Origin: Leuconostoc gelidum subsp. gelidum KCTC 3527
GTDB taxonomy: Bacteria > Bacillota > Bacilli > Lactobacillales > Lactobacillaceae
NCBI RefSeq assembly: GCF_000166715.1
Contig: NZ_AEMI01000036.1
Span: forward strand, 124,001 to 188,000
Direction: 5' to 3'
DNA: 64,000 bases
A model generated the notes under the pieces. It was not told the DNA's origin. It did no database searches and saw only the letters and a list, made by a program, of their open reading frames with translations. Below are positions 34,004 to 43,636 of the stretch, piece after piece. Each line of letters begins with the position of its first letter. The stretch's first letter is position 1. Both the position numbers and the translations under genes were made by a program.

Positions 34004-34466
34004 TCAGACAAAAAATAGTGTGACACAATACCACAAAGATTTAGTTTATATGATTTTAAATTTTGCTGGAACGGCTTTAGAGTTACCAGATAACACAGAA
34101 ATGTCAGTAACATTTGTTAATAGTGATGAAATTCAACGTTATAATCGCGAGTACCGTGGCGTAGATAAACCAACAGACGTTATTAGCTTCGCGTTAGAAG
34201 AAGGGGATGACACATTTGATTTATCCCCTGAAGGTGATTGGGCAGATGATATCGCTAAAAATATTGGCGATATTTTAGTGTCAGTTGACATTATTGCCAC
34301 ACAAGCTGACTATTTAGGTCATAGTTATGAACGTGAACTTGGGTTTTTGGTCGTTCACGGTTTCTTGCATTTAAATGGTTATGATCATATGCTAGGTGAT
34401 GCTGAAGAAAAAGAAATGTTTGATTTACAACGAAAGATTTTGGATGATTATGGCCTCAAGAGATAA
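33984..34466 (+). CDS. ybeY: Endoribonuclease YbeY
   Basis: 160 residues from ATG 33984 (MDLAIIDQTKN matches the family start; AAGGAG is 10 bases upstream). An ATG at 33978 would add two residues and cannot be excluded. The zinc-binding motif HGFLHLNGYDH near residue 125 has all three His; ADVISF-type core reads PTDVISFALEEG. YbeY takes part in 16S rRNA 3'-end maturation and 70S quality control. It overlaps phoH by 20 bases and dgkA by 17. Confidence 0.95.
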   Translation: MDLAIIDQTKNSVTQYHKDLVYMILNFAGTALELPDNTEMSVTFVNSDEIQRYNREYRGVDKPTDVISFALEEGDDTFDLSPEGDWADDIAKNIGDILVSVDIIATQADYLGHSYERELGFLVVHGFLHLNGYDHMLGDAEEKEMFDLQRKILDDYGLKR

Positions 34467-34923
34467 CGAGCGAACAGAACTAGAGGGTTTACCAGAACAT
34501 GAAAAGCGACAAACAGTGCGTAATGGTAGTTTTTTTAAAGCGATGCGTAACTCACTGAATGGTATTTGGATGATTTTAGTCCGTGAACGAAACATGCGAA
34601 TTCATGTCGTTCTAGCTTTTCTGATTTTAGTTGCAGGTCTACACTACGGTTTATACCGTGCAGACTGGTTATGGGTTACAATGGCTATTTTTATTGTAAT
34701 TTTTAGTGAATTTTTAAACACAATTATTGAAGCTGTGGTAGACTTAGTTGTTGAGAAAAAATATCATCCCCTTGCTAAACTTGCCAAAGATGTTGCAGCT
34801 GGTGCAGTACTAGTAGCTGTAGGGGTTGAAATCATTATTTTGTTGCTGATTTTTCAACCATATGTATGGCGTCAATTTGGTATTGTAACTAATTTTTCGG
34901 ATTTATTACACCGGTTTCAGTAA
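34450..34923 (+). CDS. dgkA: Diacylglycerol/undecaprenol kinase
   Basis: 157 residues from ATG 34450. The family core AMRNSLNGIWMILVRERNMRIHVVLAF, three transmembrane helices, and FLNTIIEAVVDLVVEKKYHPLAKLAKDVAAGAVL (active-site Glu and Asp; seen in parts NTIIEAVVDL and LAKDVAAGAV) identify it. In Gram-positives this enzyme phosphorylates undecaprenol for cell-wall lipid carrier recycling. A polar extension of about 20 residues (ASRDNERTELEGLPEHEKR) precedes the core. It overlaps ybeY and lies in the phoH-ybeY-dgkA-era cluster. Confidence 0.92.
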   Translation: MASRDNERTELEGLPEHEKRQTVRNGSFFKAMRNSLNGIWMILVRERNMRIHVVLAFLILVAGLHYGLYRADWLWVTMAIFIVIFSEFLNTIIEAVVDLVVEKKYHPLAKLAKDVAAGAVLVAVGVEIIILLLIFQPYVWRQFGIVTNFSDLLHRFQ

Positions 34924-35034
34924 TAAATCATGGTATGAATGTGGAATGATATATCTATAATATTAGAATATAACGTTGGGCAATGTGCTCAAGTATATAA
35001 CAGGAGAAAGTCGACCTAGGCGTCGCATTTATTT

Positions 35035-35946
35035 ATGACAGAAATACCGTTTAAATCAGGATTTGTCACCATTATTGGTCGACCAAACGTTGGAAAATCA
35101 ACGTTACTTAATTGCATTGTTGGCGAAAAAATTGCCATAATGTCAGATAAAGCACAGACAACACGTAATAAAATACAGGGTATTTATACGACAGATTCGG
35201 CACAGGTTGTATTTATCGATACACCGGGCATACATAAACCACAAAACTCATTAGGTGATTTTATGGTCAAATCAGCTTTCTCTGCTCTACACGGTGCAGA
35301 TGCGATTTGGTTTGTTGTGGACGCTTCAATGCCACGTGGCCGTGGTGATGATTTTATCATTAACCGGTTAAAGGAAATTAAAAACACAGCAATTTATTTA
35401 TTAATTAATAAAGTAGATTTACTAGCACCTAAAGACCTATTAAATATTATTGCAAGTTATCAAGAAGATGCGCCAGAGTGGGCAGAAGTGTTTCCAATTT
35501 CAGCACGTGAAGGTGATAATGTATCCGAGTTACTAGACAATGTTGTTGCTGGCCTTGACGAAGGACCACAATATTTTGATGCCGATCAACTAACAGATCA
35601 TCCTGAACGTTTTGTCATTGGCGAGCTGATTCGGGAAAAAGTATTACAATTAACAAGACAAGAAGTACCCCATTCAGTTGCTGTTGTTATTGATAAAATT
35701 TCACGTGAAAGCGAAGAAAAAATCCATATTCAAGCCTCTATTGTTGTTGAACGGCCAACACAAAAAAATATTATTATCGGTAAACAAGGGGCAATGATTA
35801 AAGAAATTGGGACACGAGCACGTAAAGATATTGAACGTTTGATGGGGGATAAAGTATTTCTTGAGACATGGGTTAAGGTAGAGCCTCGTTGGCGTGAGCG
35901 GCCGCAAGCATTACAAACATTGGGATATAGTGAAGATGACTATTAA
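35035..35946 (+). CDS. era: GTPase Era
   Basis: 303 residues. The GTPase domain has [32 protein letters not shown] and NKVD; the C-terminal KH domain shows [22 protein letters not shown]. Era binds 16S rRNA 3' end and assists 30S assembly. The nearest good Shine-Dalgarno (AGGAG 35002-35006) is 28 bases before ATG 35035; a short hairpin, CGAC/GTCG, lies between them and could shorten the effective distance. No other in-frame start is possible because TAG occurs at 35017-35019. Confidence 0.95.
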   Translation: MTEIPFKSGFVTIIGRPNVGKSTLLNCIVGEKIAIMSDKAQTTRNKIQGIYTTDSAQVVFIDTPGIHKPQNSLGDFMVKSAFSALHGADAIWFVVDASMPRGRGDDFIINRLKEIKNTAIYLLINKVDLLAPKDLLNIIASYQEDAPEWAEVFPISAREGDNVSELLDNVVAGLDEGPQYFDADQLTDHPERFVIGELIREKVLQLTRQEVPHSVAVVIDKISRESEEKIHIQASIVVERPTQKNIIIGKQGAMIKEIGTRARKDIERLMGDKVFLETWVKVEPRWRERPQALQTLGYSEDDY

Positions 35947-35995
35947 CAGTAATTAATCAAAAGTAGTATTTTTTGTGCATTCATGAAGGTGATCG

Positions 35996-36787
35996 ATGTC
36001 AATAATCAAAGGTATTGTGTTGTACACAAGACAATATAAAGATAATGATTTGTTAGTTCGTATGCTCACAGAAACACGTGGGTTGCGAACTTTTTTGGCG
36101 CGTGGTGCAAAAAAGCAAAAATCTCATTTAAGTGCAGCTATGCAGCCGTATACGGTAGTTATATTTGAAGGTGCTTTTTCAAAAAAAACTGCCGGTTTAG
36201 GTTATATTAACGATATTCAGCAGGCTACCTATCATAGACGACTTGTTGATGATATTGAAGCAAATGCCTATGCTGCTTTGATTGCTAGTCTTATCGACGA
36301 AACATTTGAAGAAGGTGAAGTCATTACCCGATGGTATAATCAATTACTATTGGCGCTTTTAAAACTTGACGAAGGATTAGATCCACAAATTATTGCTAAT
36401 ATTTTTGAAATTCAATTATTAGTGCCCTTAGGCGTGGCACCAAACTGGCGAGCTGATCCAATTAGTGGGCAAACGACAGGACGTTTTGATTATTCTGAAA
36501 AATACAATGGTATTATTTCGGAAAGCCATTATGGACTAGATGAACATCGTTTAATGATAGATCAAAAAACAATGTTTTATTTGAGACAATTTAGTGTCAT
36601 AGATTTGAGACAAATTCATCAAATTAAAATTTCGACGACTACAAAACGTGGCTTACAACGTGTCATTGACTATATTTATGATAATCAATTGGGTTTAAAA
36701 CCTCGTGCTAAAAAATTTATTGAACAAATGCATGCGTGGCAAAGCACACTGAAAAATTTCAGACAAAAAAAAGAAGGTACATCATGA
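35996..36787 (+). CDS. recO: DNA repair protein RecO
   Basis: 263 residues. The N-terminal OB fold is clear (GIVLYTRQYKDNDLLVRMLTETRGLRTFLARGAKKQKS, recognised in parts YKDNDLLVRMLTE and FLARGAKK). The helical remainder matches the family length. No zinc-finger Cys cluster is seen, as in many Firmicutes RecO. It helps load RecA on gapped DNA. The position directly after era is conserved. The stop overlaps the asparaginase start (ATGA). Confidence 0.9.
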   Translation: MSIIKGIVLYTRQYKDNDLLVRMLTETRGLRTFLARGAKKQKSHLSAAMQPYTVVIFEGAFSKKTAGLGYINDIQQATYHRRLVDDIEANAYAALIASLIDETFEEGEVITRWYNQLLLALLKLDEGLDPQIIANIFEIQLLVPLGVAPNWRADPISGQTTGRFDYSEKYNGIISESHYGLDEHRLMIDQKTMFYLRQFSVIDLRQIHQIKISTTTKRGLQRVIDYIYDNQLGLKPRAKKFIEQMHAWQSTLKNFRQKKEGTS

Positions 36788-37752
36788 CCATAAAAAAAAT
36801 TTTGGTGCTTCATACGGGCGGCACAATTTCAATGCATGAAGATCAAGACGGTGATGTTGAAACTGGATTGAATAATCCCTTGATTGATGTCAAAATGGCA
36901 ATACCAAATGTTGATTTAACAGTTGAAAGTATTTTTAACTTACCAAGTGAGCACATTGGCCCGGAGCATATGCTGCAGCTTCAACGTCGTATTTTGGCAG
37001 CAGAGAATGAATTCGATGGGGTCGTTATTACGCATGGTACTGACACCCTAGAAGAAACGTCCTTTTTTTTGGATAGTACGTTGTCCGTAGATTTTCCAAT
37101 TGTTATGACAGGGGCGATGCGCTCTTCAAATGAATTAGGATCCGATGGCTTATATAACTACCATTCTGCTTTACGTGTTGCATCTCATGAAAATTCGCGC
37201 AATCGTGGTGTTTTAGTGGTTATGAATGATGAAATACATGCAGCGCGTTTTGTGACAAAGACTCATACAACTAATGTTGCAACGTTTGGTTCGCCAATCA
37301 GTGGCACAATGGGGCTCTTAACAAAACGTCAAATTATCTTTTTTTATGATTTACCAAAACGTCGGGTATTACCGGTGGCTCATGTACAAAAAAGCATTCC
37401 AGTTTTGAAGGCTTACGCAGGAATGGATGGGCAATTATTAGAATTATTGGCAGCGGCAAATATTGATGGTATAGTTATTGAAGCACTAGGTGCTGGTAAT
37501 TTATCTAAAGAAGCAGCAACTGGTGTGCATTACCTTTTATCACGAAATATTCCTGTTGTTATTGTATCAAGAAGTTTTAATGGCGTTGCTGAGCCAGTAT
37601 ATGATTATTTGGGTGGCGGTGTGCAATTAGAAAGAGATGGTGTTATTTTTGCCACTAGTATTAATGGTCAAAAAGCACGTTTAAAATTATTAATTGGCCT
37701 AGATAATCAACTCAATAATCATGATTTGCATGATTATTTGCATCAATTATGA
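36784..37752 (+). CDS. ansA: L-asparaginase
   Basis: 322 residues from ATG 36784 (AGAAGGT upstream). The catalytic Thr motifs are LVLHTGGTISM near residue 7 and VITHGTDTLEETSFFL near residue 88. There is no signal peptide, so it is cytoplasmic and type I-like. It hydrolyses asparagine to aspartate and ammonia; aspartate can feed the lysine/threonine pathway genes nearby (inference). It overlaps recO upstream and the histidine phosphatase gene downstream by ATGA. Confidence 0.92.
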   Translation: MTIKKILVLHTGGTISMHEDQDGDVETGLNNPLIDVKMAIPNVDLTVESIFNLPSEHIGPEHMLQLQRRILAAENEFDGVVITHGTDTLEETSFFLDSTLSVDFPIVMTGAMRSSNELGSDGLYNYHSALRVASHENSRNRGVLVVMNDEIHAARFVTKTHTTNVATFGSPISGTMGLLTKRQIIFFYDLPKRRVLPVAHVQKSIPVLKAYAGMDGQLLELLAAANIDGIVIEALGAGNLSKEAATGVHYLLSRNIPVVIVSRSFNGVAEPVYDYLGGGVQLERDGVIFATSINGQKARLKLLIGLDNQLNNHDLHDYLHQL

Positions 37753-38309
37753 AAATGATAACAAACGTTTATTTTATCCGACATAGTATTCGGAATACGG
37801 CTATCCAAAACGATATGTTAGCACCGTTGACAAATGAGGGCCGTTTGTTGGCGGATGGTTTGACCGCTTTGTTTAAAGAATTACAGATAACCGCTATCTA
37901 TTCATCACCATATAGTCGTACGCTTCAAACAATTCAACCAACAGCCTCATTACTTAAATTACCTATTATAAAAATTGATGATTTTCGTGAACGTCGCACT
38001 GTACCTTGTCAAAATTGGGAAGATCATTTAAAGTTCTTATGGACTGACTTTAACTTATCGTGGCCTGGGGAAGAAAGCTTAATGTCAGTTTCTAATCGTG
38101 TTGTAGCTGCATTCAATACGATTTTATCTTCAGAAACTGGTGATTTTATTATTTCGAGTCATGGCACAGCATTGTCTGTGCTATTCTATGCTTTAACTGA
38201 CGGCCAGTTCACTTTTGAAGATTGGGAAAAAATGGCTATGCCTGAAGTGTATGTTGCACAATTTGAGTCACAAAGACTGCTATCTTTCAAAAAAATGTCA
38301 GTTAATTAA
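37749..38309 (+). CDS. Histidine phosphatase family protein
   Basis: 186 residues. The phosphoglycerate-mutase-like fold is shown by YFIRHSIRN (the catalytic His, usually RHG but RHS here), AIYSSPYSRTLQTIQPTA, the RERR element and IISSHGTALSVLFYAL with the second His. The substrate is unknown; such proteins act on diverse phosphate esters. It overlaps the asparaginase gene by four bases (ATGA) and ends at a strong bidirectional terminator. Start ATG 37749 or the ATG two codons later. Confidence 0.85.
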   Translation: MKMITNVYFIRHSIRNTAIQNDMLAPLTNEGRLLADGLTALFKELQITAIYSSPYSRTLQTIQPTASLLKLPIIKIDDFRERRTVPCQNWEDHLKFLWTDFNLSWPGEESLMSVSNRVVAAFNTILSSETGDFIISSHGTALSVLFYALTDGQFTFEDWEKMAMPEVYVAQFESQRLLSFKKMSVN

Positions 38310-38374
38310 AAAAGCGTCTGGATTATCGTATGATTTTGGTGAAATTTATAAGTGATTCAGTATGTTTGACAGCC

Positions 38375-38419
38375 TGAAAAAGAAACCTTACTAGAGTATC
38401 TAGTAAGGTTTCTTTTTCA
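38375..38419. terminator. 21-bp bidirectional terminator
   Basis: Perfect stem 38375-38395 with 38399-38419, three-base loop GTA, flanked by A-run and T-run (GAAAAAG / CTTTTTC). It separates the convergent histidine phosphatase (+) and lysC (-) transcripts. Confidence 0.94.
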
Positions 38420-38432
38420 AATATACGATTTT

Positions 38433-39791
38433 TTAGGCTTTGAAGATATTGTCATAAATGGCTTTTACAGCACGATCAGCTAAATCAGGTTGAATGCCAA
38501 GCATAATTGAAATTTCACTAGCACCTTGATTGACCATCTGTAAACTTATACCATGTTCTTTCAAAGGGGTAACAATTTCCGTTAACGCACCAATACGATT
38601 GCGCATGCCTTCACCAACAATCATGATAATGCCATAGCTAGGGATCCATTTTAGTGTATCTGGTTTAATATCAGAAGCTATGTCTGCTAACATGTTGTCA
38701 ACTTGCTCTTGTGATAGGCTTGTTTTATCAAAAATAATTGTTAAGTCATCGATTCCTGAAGGCATATGTTCATAGGAAATATTATGACGTTTTAATATTT
38801 CTAAAATTCGTAAGGTAAAACCCACTTCTTTGTTTAGAAGGTAGCGGTGTAAATATAAAGCCGCAAAACGATTTGAATTTGCAATACCTGTCACAGGCCG
38901 TGTTTGCTGTACTTCGGTGGGTGGTACAATAAATGTGCCAGGTGCATCTGGTTCATTAGTATTTTTGATATTGATTCGAATACCACCTTGAATGGCTGGA
39001 ATAATGGCTTCATCATGGAAAACAGCAAAACCAGCATAAGACAGTTCGCGCATTTCATCATAAGTCATTTGCTCAATGGCTGCTGGTTGATTGATAATTG
39101 TTGGGTTAACAGCATAGATAGCACTCACATCTGTAAAGTTTTCATACAAATCGGCACTTAAGCCACGAGCCATAATGGCGCCAGTGATGTCGGAACCGCC
39201 TCGTGAAAAGGTAGCCATGTCACCATTTTTCGTATAACCAAAAAAGCCAGGTATAATGAGACGTTCACTTGTATTTAAGTCAAGTTTAGCAATTGATGTA
39301 TATGATTTCACATCGAATGTTGCAGAACGTGCATTATCATCTACTTGTAACCCAATTTCTTGTGGGTCAATAAAGCGGGCGGGAATGCCGAGATGACTAA
39401 AAACTTTAGCGATAAGTTGTGCATTTAAATACTCACCATGTGCTGCGAAAGCAGCATAAAGATAATCGAACGAACGGTAATGTTTTGTTGAAAGATGATC
39501 AATTTGTTCATCGATATCTGCTAGTTCATACGCCGGTAGTTTGAAATGATCACCAATGGCATGATAACGATTTTTAATTGTTTCGATAATTTCTGTTGCA
39601 TCTGTATCTTCAACGGTTGCTTTTGCATACGAGAGTAGCAAGTCAGTTACTTTTGTATCGTCTTTAAAACGTTTTCCTGGCGCGGATACAACAATAACTT
39701 TGCGATTTTCATCTGATTGGATGATATCAAAAACACGTTGTAATTGACGCCCATCAGCTAGGGAAGAACCGCCAAATTTTGAGACTTTCAT
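38433..39791 (-). CDS. lysC: Aspartate kinase (class III, YclM-like)
   Basis: 452 residues. VSKFGGSSLADGRQLQRVFDII is the kinase N-terminus, FGYTKNGDMATFSRGGSDITGA the substrate region, and the C-terminus carries two ACT-like domains (SLQMVNQGASEISIMLGI). The VVSAPGKRFKDDTKVTDLLL insert resembles Bacillus YclM/ThrD (threonine-linked aspartokinase III). It makes aspartyl phosphate. It is the last gene of hom-thrB-lysC, 1 base after thrB, consistent with a threonine-directed role. Confidence 0.93.
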   Translation of the reverse strand: MKVSKFGGSSLADGRQLQRVFDIIQSDENRKVIVVSAPGKRFKDDTKVTDLLLSYAKATVEDTDATEIIETIKNRYHAIGDHFKLPAYELADIDEQIDHLSTKHYRSFDYLYAAFAAHGEYLNAQLIAKVFSHLGIPARFIDPQEIGLQVDDNARSATFDVKSYTSIAKLDLNTSERLIIPGFFGYTKNGDMATFSRGGSDITGAIMARGLSADLYENFTDVSAIYAVNPTIINQPAAIEQMTYDEMRELSYAGFAVFHDEAIIPAIQGGIRINIKNTNEPDAPGTFIVPPTEVQQTRPVTGIANSNRFAALYLHRYLLNKEVGFTLRILEILKRHNISYEHMPSGIDDLTIIFDKTSLSQEQVDNMLADIASDIKPDTLKWIPSYGIIMIVGEGMRNRIGALTEIVTPLKEHGISLQMVNQGASEISIMLGIQPDLADRAVKAIYDNIFKA

Positions 39792-39792
39792 G

Positions 39793-40674
39793 CTAGTTTT
39801 CTTCTTTCATGATTGTTAGACCCATAAGATCTTGTTTGAGAATTTTGACTTGACCTGGTAGATGCGCCGCCAACAATGCCGATAATAAAATATCGGTTTG
39901 GTCTTTAGCGACAATTGTCATGACTGTTGGTCCAGCACCAGATAAATAAGTACCAACAATGTTTAATTTGTGAGCAATTTGACGAATGACTGCTAAATGA
40001 GGAACCAGCGTGGCACGGGCATTTTCGTGAAAATGATCTTGTTCAATCAATTCGCCAGCGATTGCAAAATCATTGGCGTTTAAAGCAGCGACTAGTGTAT
40101 TACTAATAGCGCTTGCTGCCACACTCTCATGAAATGATAAACTGTCAGGTAGCGCTGATCGTGCTGCAGATGTTAGCAACTTATAATTAGGAATAAATGT
40201 CACAAAGTCAACATTTTTTGGCATTTTTAACGGTGCATGGAAAACACGTGAACCATCATAATACGCGGCAACACCACCGCCTAATAGTGCAGGTGCCACA
40301 TTATCAGGATGACCTTCTAGCAATGATGCACTGTACAATAGTGCATCATTGGATAAATTCAAGTCAGACAAAATGTTGGCCATTGCTAATCCAGCTATTA
40401 GTGCAGATGACGATGATCCTAAACCTCGGGCTAGGGGAATATCAGATGTAACAATGATATGATGTGGTTTTATATTAGCAGATAAGGAAAGTGCTGTTTG
40501 TACAATAAAGTGTTTTTCATCATGTGGCATGGCATCTGAAAAATCATGATCAACAATCCAAGTGGGCGTTTCTTCGTGAATTTCTAATGTTAAGTAAAGT
40601 TGTAAGGCGACACCAAGTGAATCAAATCCGGGGCCGATATTTGCACTTGTTGCGGGTACTTTGATTGTTATCAT
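39793..40674 (-). CDS. thrB: Homoserine kinase
   Basis: 293 residues of the GHMP kinase family: VPATSANIGPGFDSLGVALQLYL at the N-terminus, PLARGLGSSSSALIAGLAMAN as the ATP loop (about residues 85-105), and YLSGAGPTVMTIV near the C-terminus. It phosphorylates homoserine for threonine synthase (thrC lies divergently). It begins in an ATGA overlap with hom and ends 1 base before lysC. Confidence 0.95.
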   Translation of the reverse strand: MITIKVPATSANIGPGFDSLGVALQLYLTLEIHEETPTWIVDHDFSDAMPHDEKHFIVQTALSLSANIKPHHIIVTSDIPLARGLGSSSSALIAGLAMANILSDLNLSNDALLYSASLLEGHPDNVAPALLGGGVAAYYDGSRVFHAPLKMPKNVDFVTFIPNYKLLTSAARSALPDSLSFHESVAASAISNTLVAALNANDFAIAGELIEQDHFHENARATLVPHLAVIRQIAHKLNIVGTYLSGAGPTVMTIVAKDQTDILLSALLAAHLPGQVKILKQDLMGLTIMKEEN

Positions 40675-41957
40675 GAGAATATTTTATACTCCGCGGCTAA
40701 GTTAATACCATCTGCATTACGCAGTGTGGTGCGAATGACGTTTAGTTGCGCATCGCTTGCCGGATGTGTTAGGGCAACTAGGCGAGCAGTACCATTGGCT
40801 GCAGGTGTTTGTTTCAAATCAGTGAAACTCATCTTGGCTGCAGCAAACATACCCGTAACAGAGTACATAGCACCAGGAGTATCATCGACCTCAACAACGA
40901 TAAATCGGCGTGCAATACGTTGTGAAGGTTTAGCTAAATCAAGATCTTGGTTGAATGAATTAAAAGGATGTCCCGGTGTATTTAAAGCTAAATCTGTCGC
41001 AACATTTGTCAAGTCACTTAAAACAGAATTAGCTGTAGGCATTTCGCCAGCACCAGGGCCATACAGCATGACTTCACCAACAGATTCACCATTGACGAGT
41101 ACCGCGTTATTTTCGTTATGAACAGTTGCAAGTGGATGCGTGAAAGGCACGAGCTGTGGGGAAACTTCGATGCTGATGGCTTCTTTTGCACTACCAACCA
41201 CTTGCGCCACACCGAGTAATTTAATAACATAACCGAAAGTATTCGCATCAGCTATGTCAGCATCGGTGACATTAGAAATGCCGGTAATTGACAAATCACC
41301 TAAGACAGGTTGTACGCCAAAAGCAAAGTTTGACAAAATAATTAACTTGTACGCGGCATCAAATCCTTCAACATCATTTGTTGGATCTGATTCTGCAAAA
41401 CCTTTATTTTGAGCTAATTTTAGTGCATCAGCATAGGACAAGTTATTACTTGCCATCTGAGTTAAAATAAAGTTACTTGTACCATTAATGATGCCTGCTA
41501 CGCGCGAAATTTCATCGGCAGTGAAACTAGTCGATAGTGTACGTAGTATTGGTACACCACCTGCAACCGCAGCCTCGAAAAATAGATCAACACCGTTTAT
41601 TTCAGCGATGGCTACTAGTTCTTGTCCACGACTTGCAATTAAATCTTTGTTTGCTGTCACAACATGCTTTTTGGCATTTAATGATCGTTTGATAATGTCA
41701 TAGGCTTGATCTAATGTTCCCATGACTTCAACAACAATTTGAATATCTGGGTTGTCTAAAATGTCTGTTGCTTGATTTGTAATAGGGAAATTTTTAACAA
41801 AACCGGTACGTTCTTTTGTCAAATTATGAATGACGGCATGCTTGACAATTAATCGAGAGCCCGTGCGTTTTGTAATTTGTTCTGCGTTTTCTTGTAAAAT
41901 TTTAACGACGCCACGGCCAACTGTTCCTAAGCCAAAAAGGCCAATTCCAATATCCAT
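40671..41957 (-). CDS. hom: Homoserine dehydrogenase
   Basis: 428 residues. IGLFGLGTVGRGVVKIL is the nucleotide loop, TANKDLIASRGQEL and VAGGVPILRTL follow, and GIINGTSNFILTQM plus FAESDPTNDVEGFDAAYKL are the homoserine-binding signature. A C-terminal ACT domain (FIVVEVDDTPGAMYSVTGMFAA) suggests feedback control by threonine. It reduces aspartate semialdehyde to homoserine. It is the first gene of the minus operon with AAAGGGATGG ahead of the ATG. Aspartate-semialdehyde dehydrogenase is not in the window. Confidence 0.95.
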   Translation of the reverse strand: MDIGIGLFGLGTVGRGVVKILQENAEQITKRTGSRLIVKHAVIHNLTKERTGFVKNFPITNQATDILDNPDIQIVVEVMGTLDQAYDIIKRSLNAKKHVVTANKDLIASRGQELVAIAEINGVDLFFEAAVAGGVPILRTLSTSFTADEISRVAGIINGTSNFILTQMASNNLSYADALKLAQNKGFAESDPTNDVEGFDAAYKLIILSNFAFGVQPVLGDLSITGISNVTDADIADANTFGYVIKLLGVAQVVGSAKEAISIEVSPQLVPFTHPLATVHNENNAVLVNGESVGEVMLYGPGAGEMPTANSVLSDLTNVATDLALNTPGHPFNSFNQDLDLAKPSQRIARRFIVVEVDDTPGAMYSVTGMFAAAKMSFTDLKQTPAANGTARLVALTHPASDAQLNVIRTTLRNADGINLAAEYKIFS

Positions 41958-42001
41958 AATCCATCCCTTTATTTGTTATTCTTATAATTCTATCATTTTT
42001 A

Positions 42002-42030
42002 TTCATAATTATGTAGTTATTTGTTATAAT
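42002..42030 (+). promoter_or_regulatory. thrC promoter
   Basis: TTCATA (42002-42007), 17-bp spacer, TATAAT (42025-42030). It lies in the roughly 100-bp divergent region shared with hom. No T-box or other riboswitch signature was found there. Confidence 0.65.
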
Positions 42031-42059
42031 TTAATAAATCAGATAAAAGGAAGTTTCAC

Positions 42060-43523
42060 ATGATGAAATATGTTTCCACACGTGGGCAAGCACCGGCAGT
42101 AACAGCAAGTCAAGCTATTTTGAATGGTATTTCACCAGATGGCGGGTTATACGTACCGGAAAAATGGCCTGAAATACCACTCGACTGGTCGGTCTTAAAA
42201 ACGCAAACTTATTCCGATTTGGCAACATTAATATTTGATGCCTTTTTTGATGACTTTAGTGTCTCTGAAATCGATTATATTGTTAAGAAAGCTTATGGCA
42301 AACAATGGAAAAAAGACAATGTGGTATCATTCCACGAAGAAAACGATTTAACATACGTTGAGTTATTTCATGGCCCAACGCTTGCATTTAAAGACGTTGC
42401 TTTACAGGCACTACCACATTTAATGACTACTGCTGCAAAAAAACAGGCTATGAGTGATAAAATTGTTATCCTCACTGCCACATCAGGGGACACAGGCACA
42501 GCTGCTATGAGTGGTTTTGGAGATGTTTCTCAAACAGAAATAATTGTTTTTTATCCAGAAGAAGGTGTCAGTGAGATTCAAAGGCAGCAAATGCAAACAG
42601 AGACAGCTGATAATGCCCATGTCATTGCAATTACTGGTAATTTTGATGACGCTCAAAAGGCAGTTAAGATTTTACTTGCTGATGAATCATTAGCAAAAGA
42701 TTTAAAGGCGGAAGGTTTGCGATTTTCATCCGCAAATTCGATTAATATTGGACGTCTTGTGCCACAAATTGTTTATTATATATATGCCTATGCTCAGCTG
42801 ATTAAAGACGAAAAAATTCAGGCTGGAGATGAAATTAATATTGTTGTGCCAACCGGTAACTTTGGCAATGTTTTGGCAGCCTACTATGCGAGTCAAATCG
42901 GATTACCAGTGAAACAGTTTATTGTCGCTTCAAACGAAAACAATGTGTTAACAGATTTCTTTACAACGGGTAAATATGATAGTAAACGTCAGTTCAGAGT
43001 GACAAACGCACCAGCAATGGATATCCTTGTATCTAGTAATTTAGAACGTTTATTATACTTTGCTAGCGGTCAAAATGGTGATGAAATTCAAGCATATATG
43101 ACAGCATTACAGGCAAATGGGGAATATGTTGTCAAACCTGATACACGTGCCAACTTAAATAAATTTGTTGCTGCGTTTGCGACACAAGATCAAGTATCTA
43201 AAACAATTAACAAAATTGCTAACACGACAAACTATACAATTGATCCTCATACAGCCGTTGGTCGTTATGTCTATGAGCAAACTGGTGTGACAGGACCAAC
43301 GTTAATTGCTGCAACAGCAAGCCCTTATAAGTTTTCAGAAACTGTACTACGGGCACTTAACATGGCGCCGGTGTCAGGACAAGCCGCACTTGCCCAATTG
43401 TCAAAAATAACAGAAACTGAAATTCCTGTTCAAATTGCAACATTATTTAATAAGCCAGTGCGACATAAACAGGTAATAGATTCAAAACAAATTTTAGCTA
43501 CTCTCAGGCATGAAATTTTTTAA
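42060..43523 (+). CDS. thrC: Threonine synthase
   Basis: 487 residues. MKYVSTRGQAPAVTASQAILNGISPDGGLYVPE is the family N-terminus in a recognisable form (STRG, PDGGLYVP). The PLP Lys lies in HGPTLAFKDVALQ near residue 107, and TATSGDTGTAAM binds the phosphate. It makes threonine from phosphohomoserine. Two adjacent ATGs (42060, 42063) follow AAGGAAG; either may be used. It completes the threonine branch with the divergent hom-thrB-lysC operon. Confidence 0.95.
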   Translation: MMKYVSTRGQAPAVTASQAILNGISPDGGLYVPEKWPEIPLDWSVLKTQTYSDLATLIFDAFFDDFSVSEIDYIVKKAYGKQWKKDNVVSFHEENDLTYVELFHGPTLAFKDVALQALPHLMTTAAKKQAMSDKIVILTATSGDTGTAAMSGFGDVSQTEIIVFYPEEGVSEIQRQQMQTETADNAHVIAITGNFDDAQKAVKILLADESLAKDLKAEGLRFSSANSINIGRLVPQIVYYIYAYAQLIKDEKIQAGDEINIVVPTGNFGNVLAAYYASQIGLPVKQFIVASNENNVLTDFFTTGKYDSKRQFRVTNAPAMDILVSSNLERLLYFASGQNGDEIQAYMTALQANGEYVVKPDTRANLNKFVAAFATQDQVSKTINKIANTTNYTIDPHTAVGRYVYEQTGVTGPTLIAATASPYKFSETVLRALNMAPVSGQAALAQLSKITETEIPVQIATLFNKPVRHKQVIDSKQILATLRHEIF

Positions 43524-43539
43524 ACACGAACTATTTTAT

Positions 43540-43608
43540 TTTTTAAGTTTAATAATTCGGATTTATCCGGACTATTAAACTTAAAAATAACGTAAAATAC
43601 GTTATAAT
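43540..43608 (+). promoter_or_regulatory. Dyads and promoter upstream of glyA
   Basis: A long imperfect dyad runs from 43540 to 43587: 15 perfect A/T-rich pairs, one mismatch, then TTCGGA/TCCGGA. The + strand continuation is not a T-run, so it is a doubtful terminator. A second dyad, ATAACGT (43587-43593) and ACGTTAT (43599-43605), overlaps the -10 TATAAT (43603-43608), a position suited to a repressor. No named regulator matches. Confidence 0.5.
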
Positions 43609-43636
43609 TAGATTATTAATCGATTAGGAGAATAAC

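Noticed and set aside
40726-41121. 131-codon plus-strand ORF opposite hom
   Set aside because: Mirror of the homoserine dehydrogenase coding strand, without start signals.
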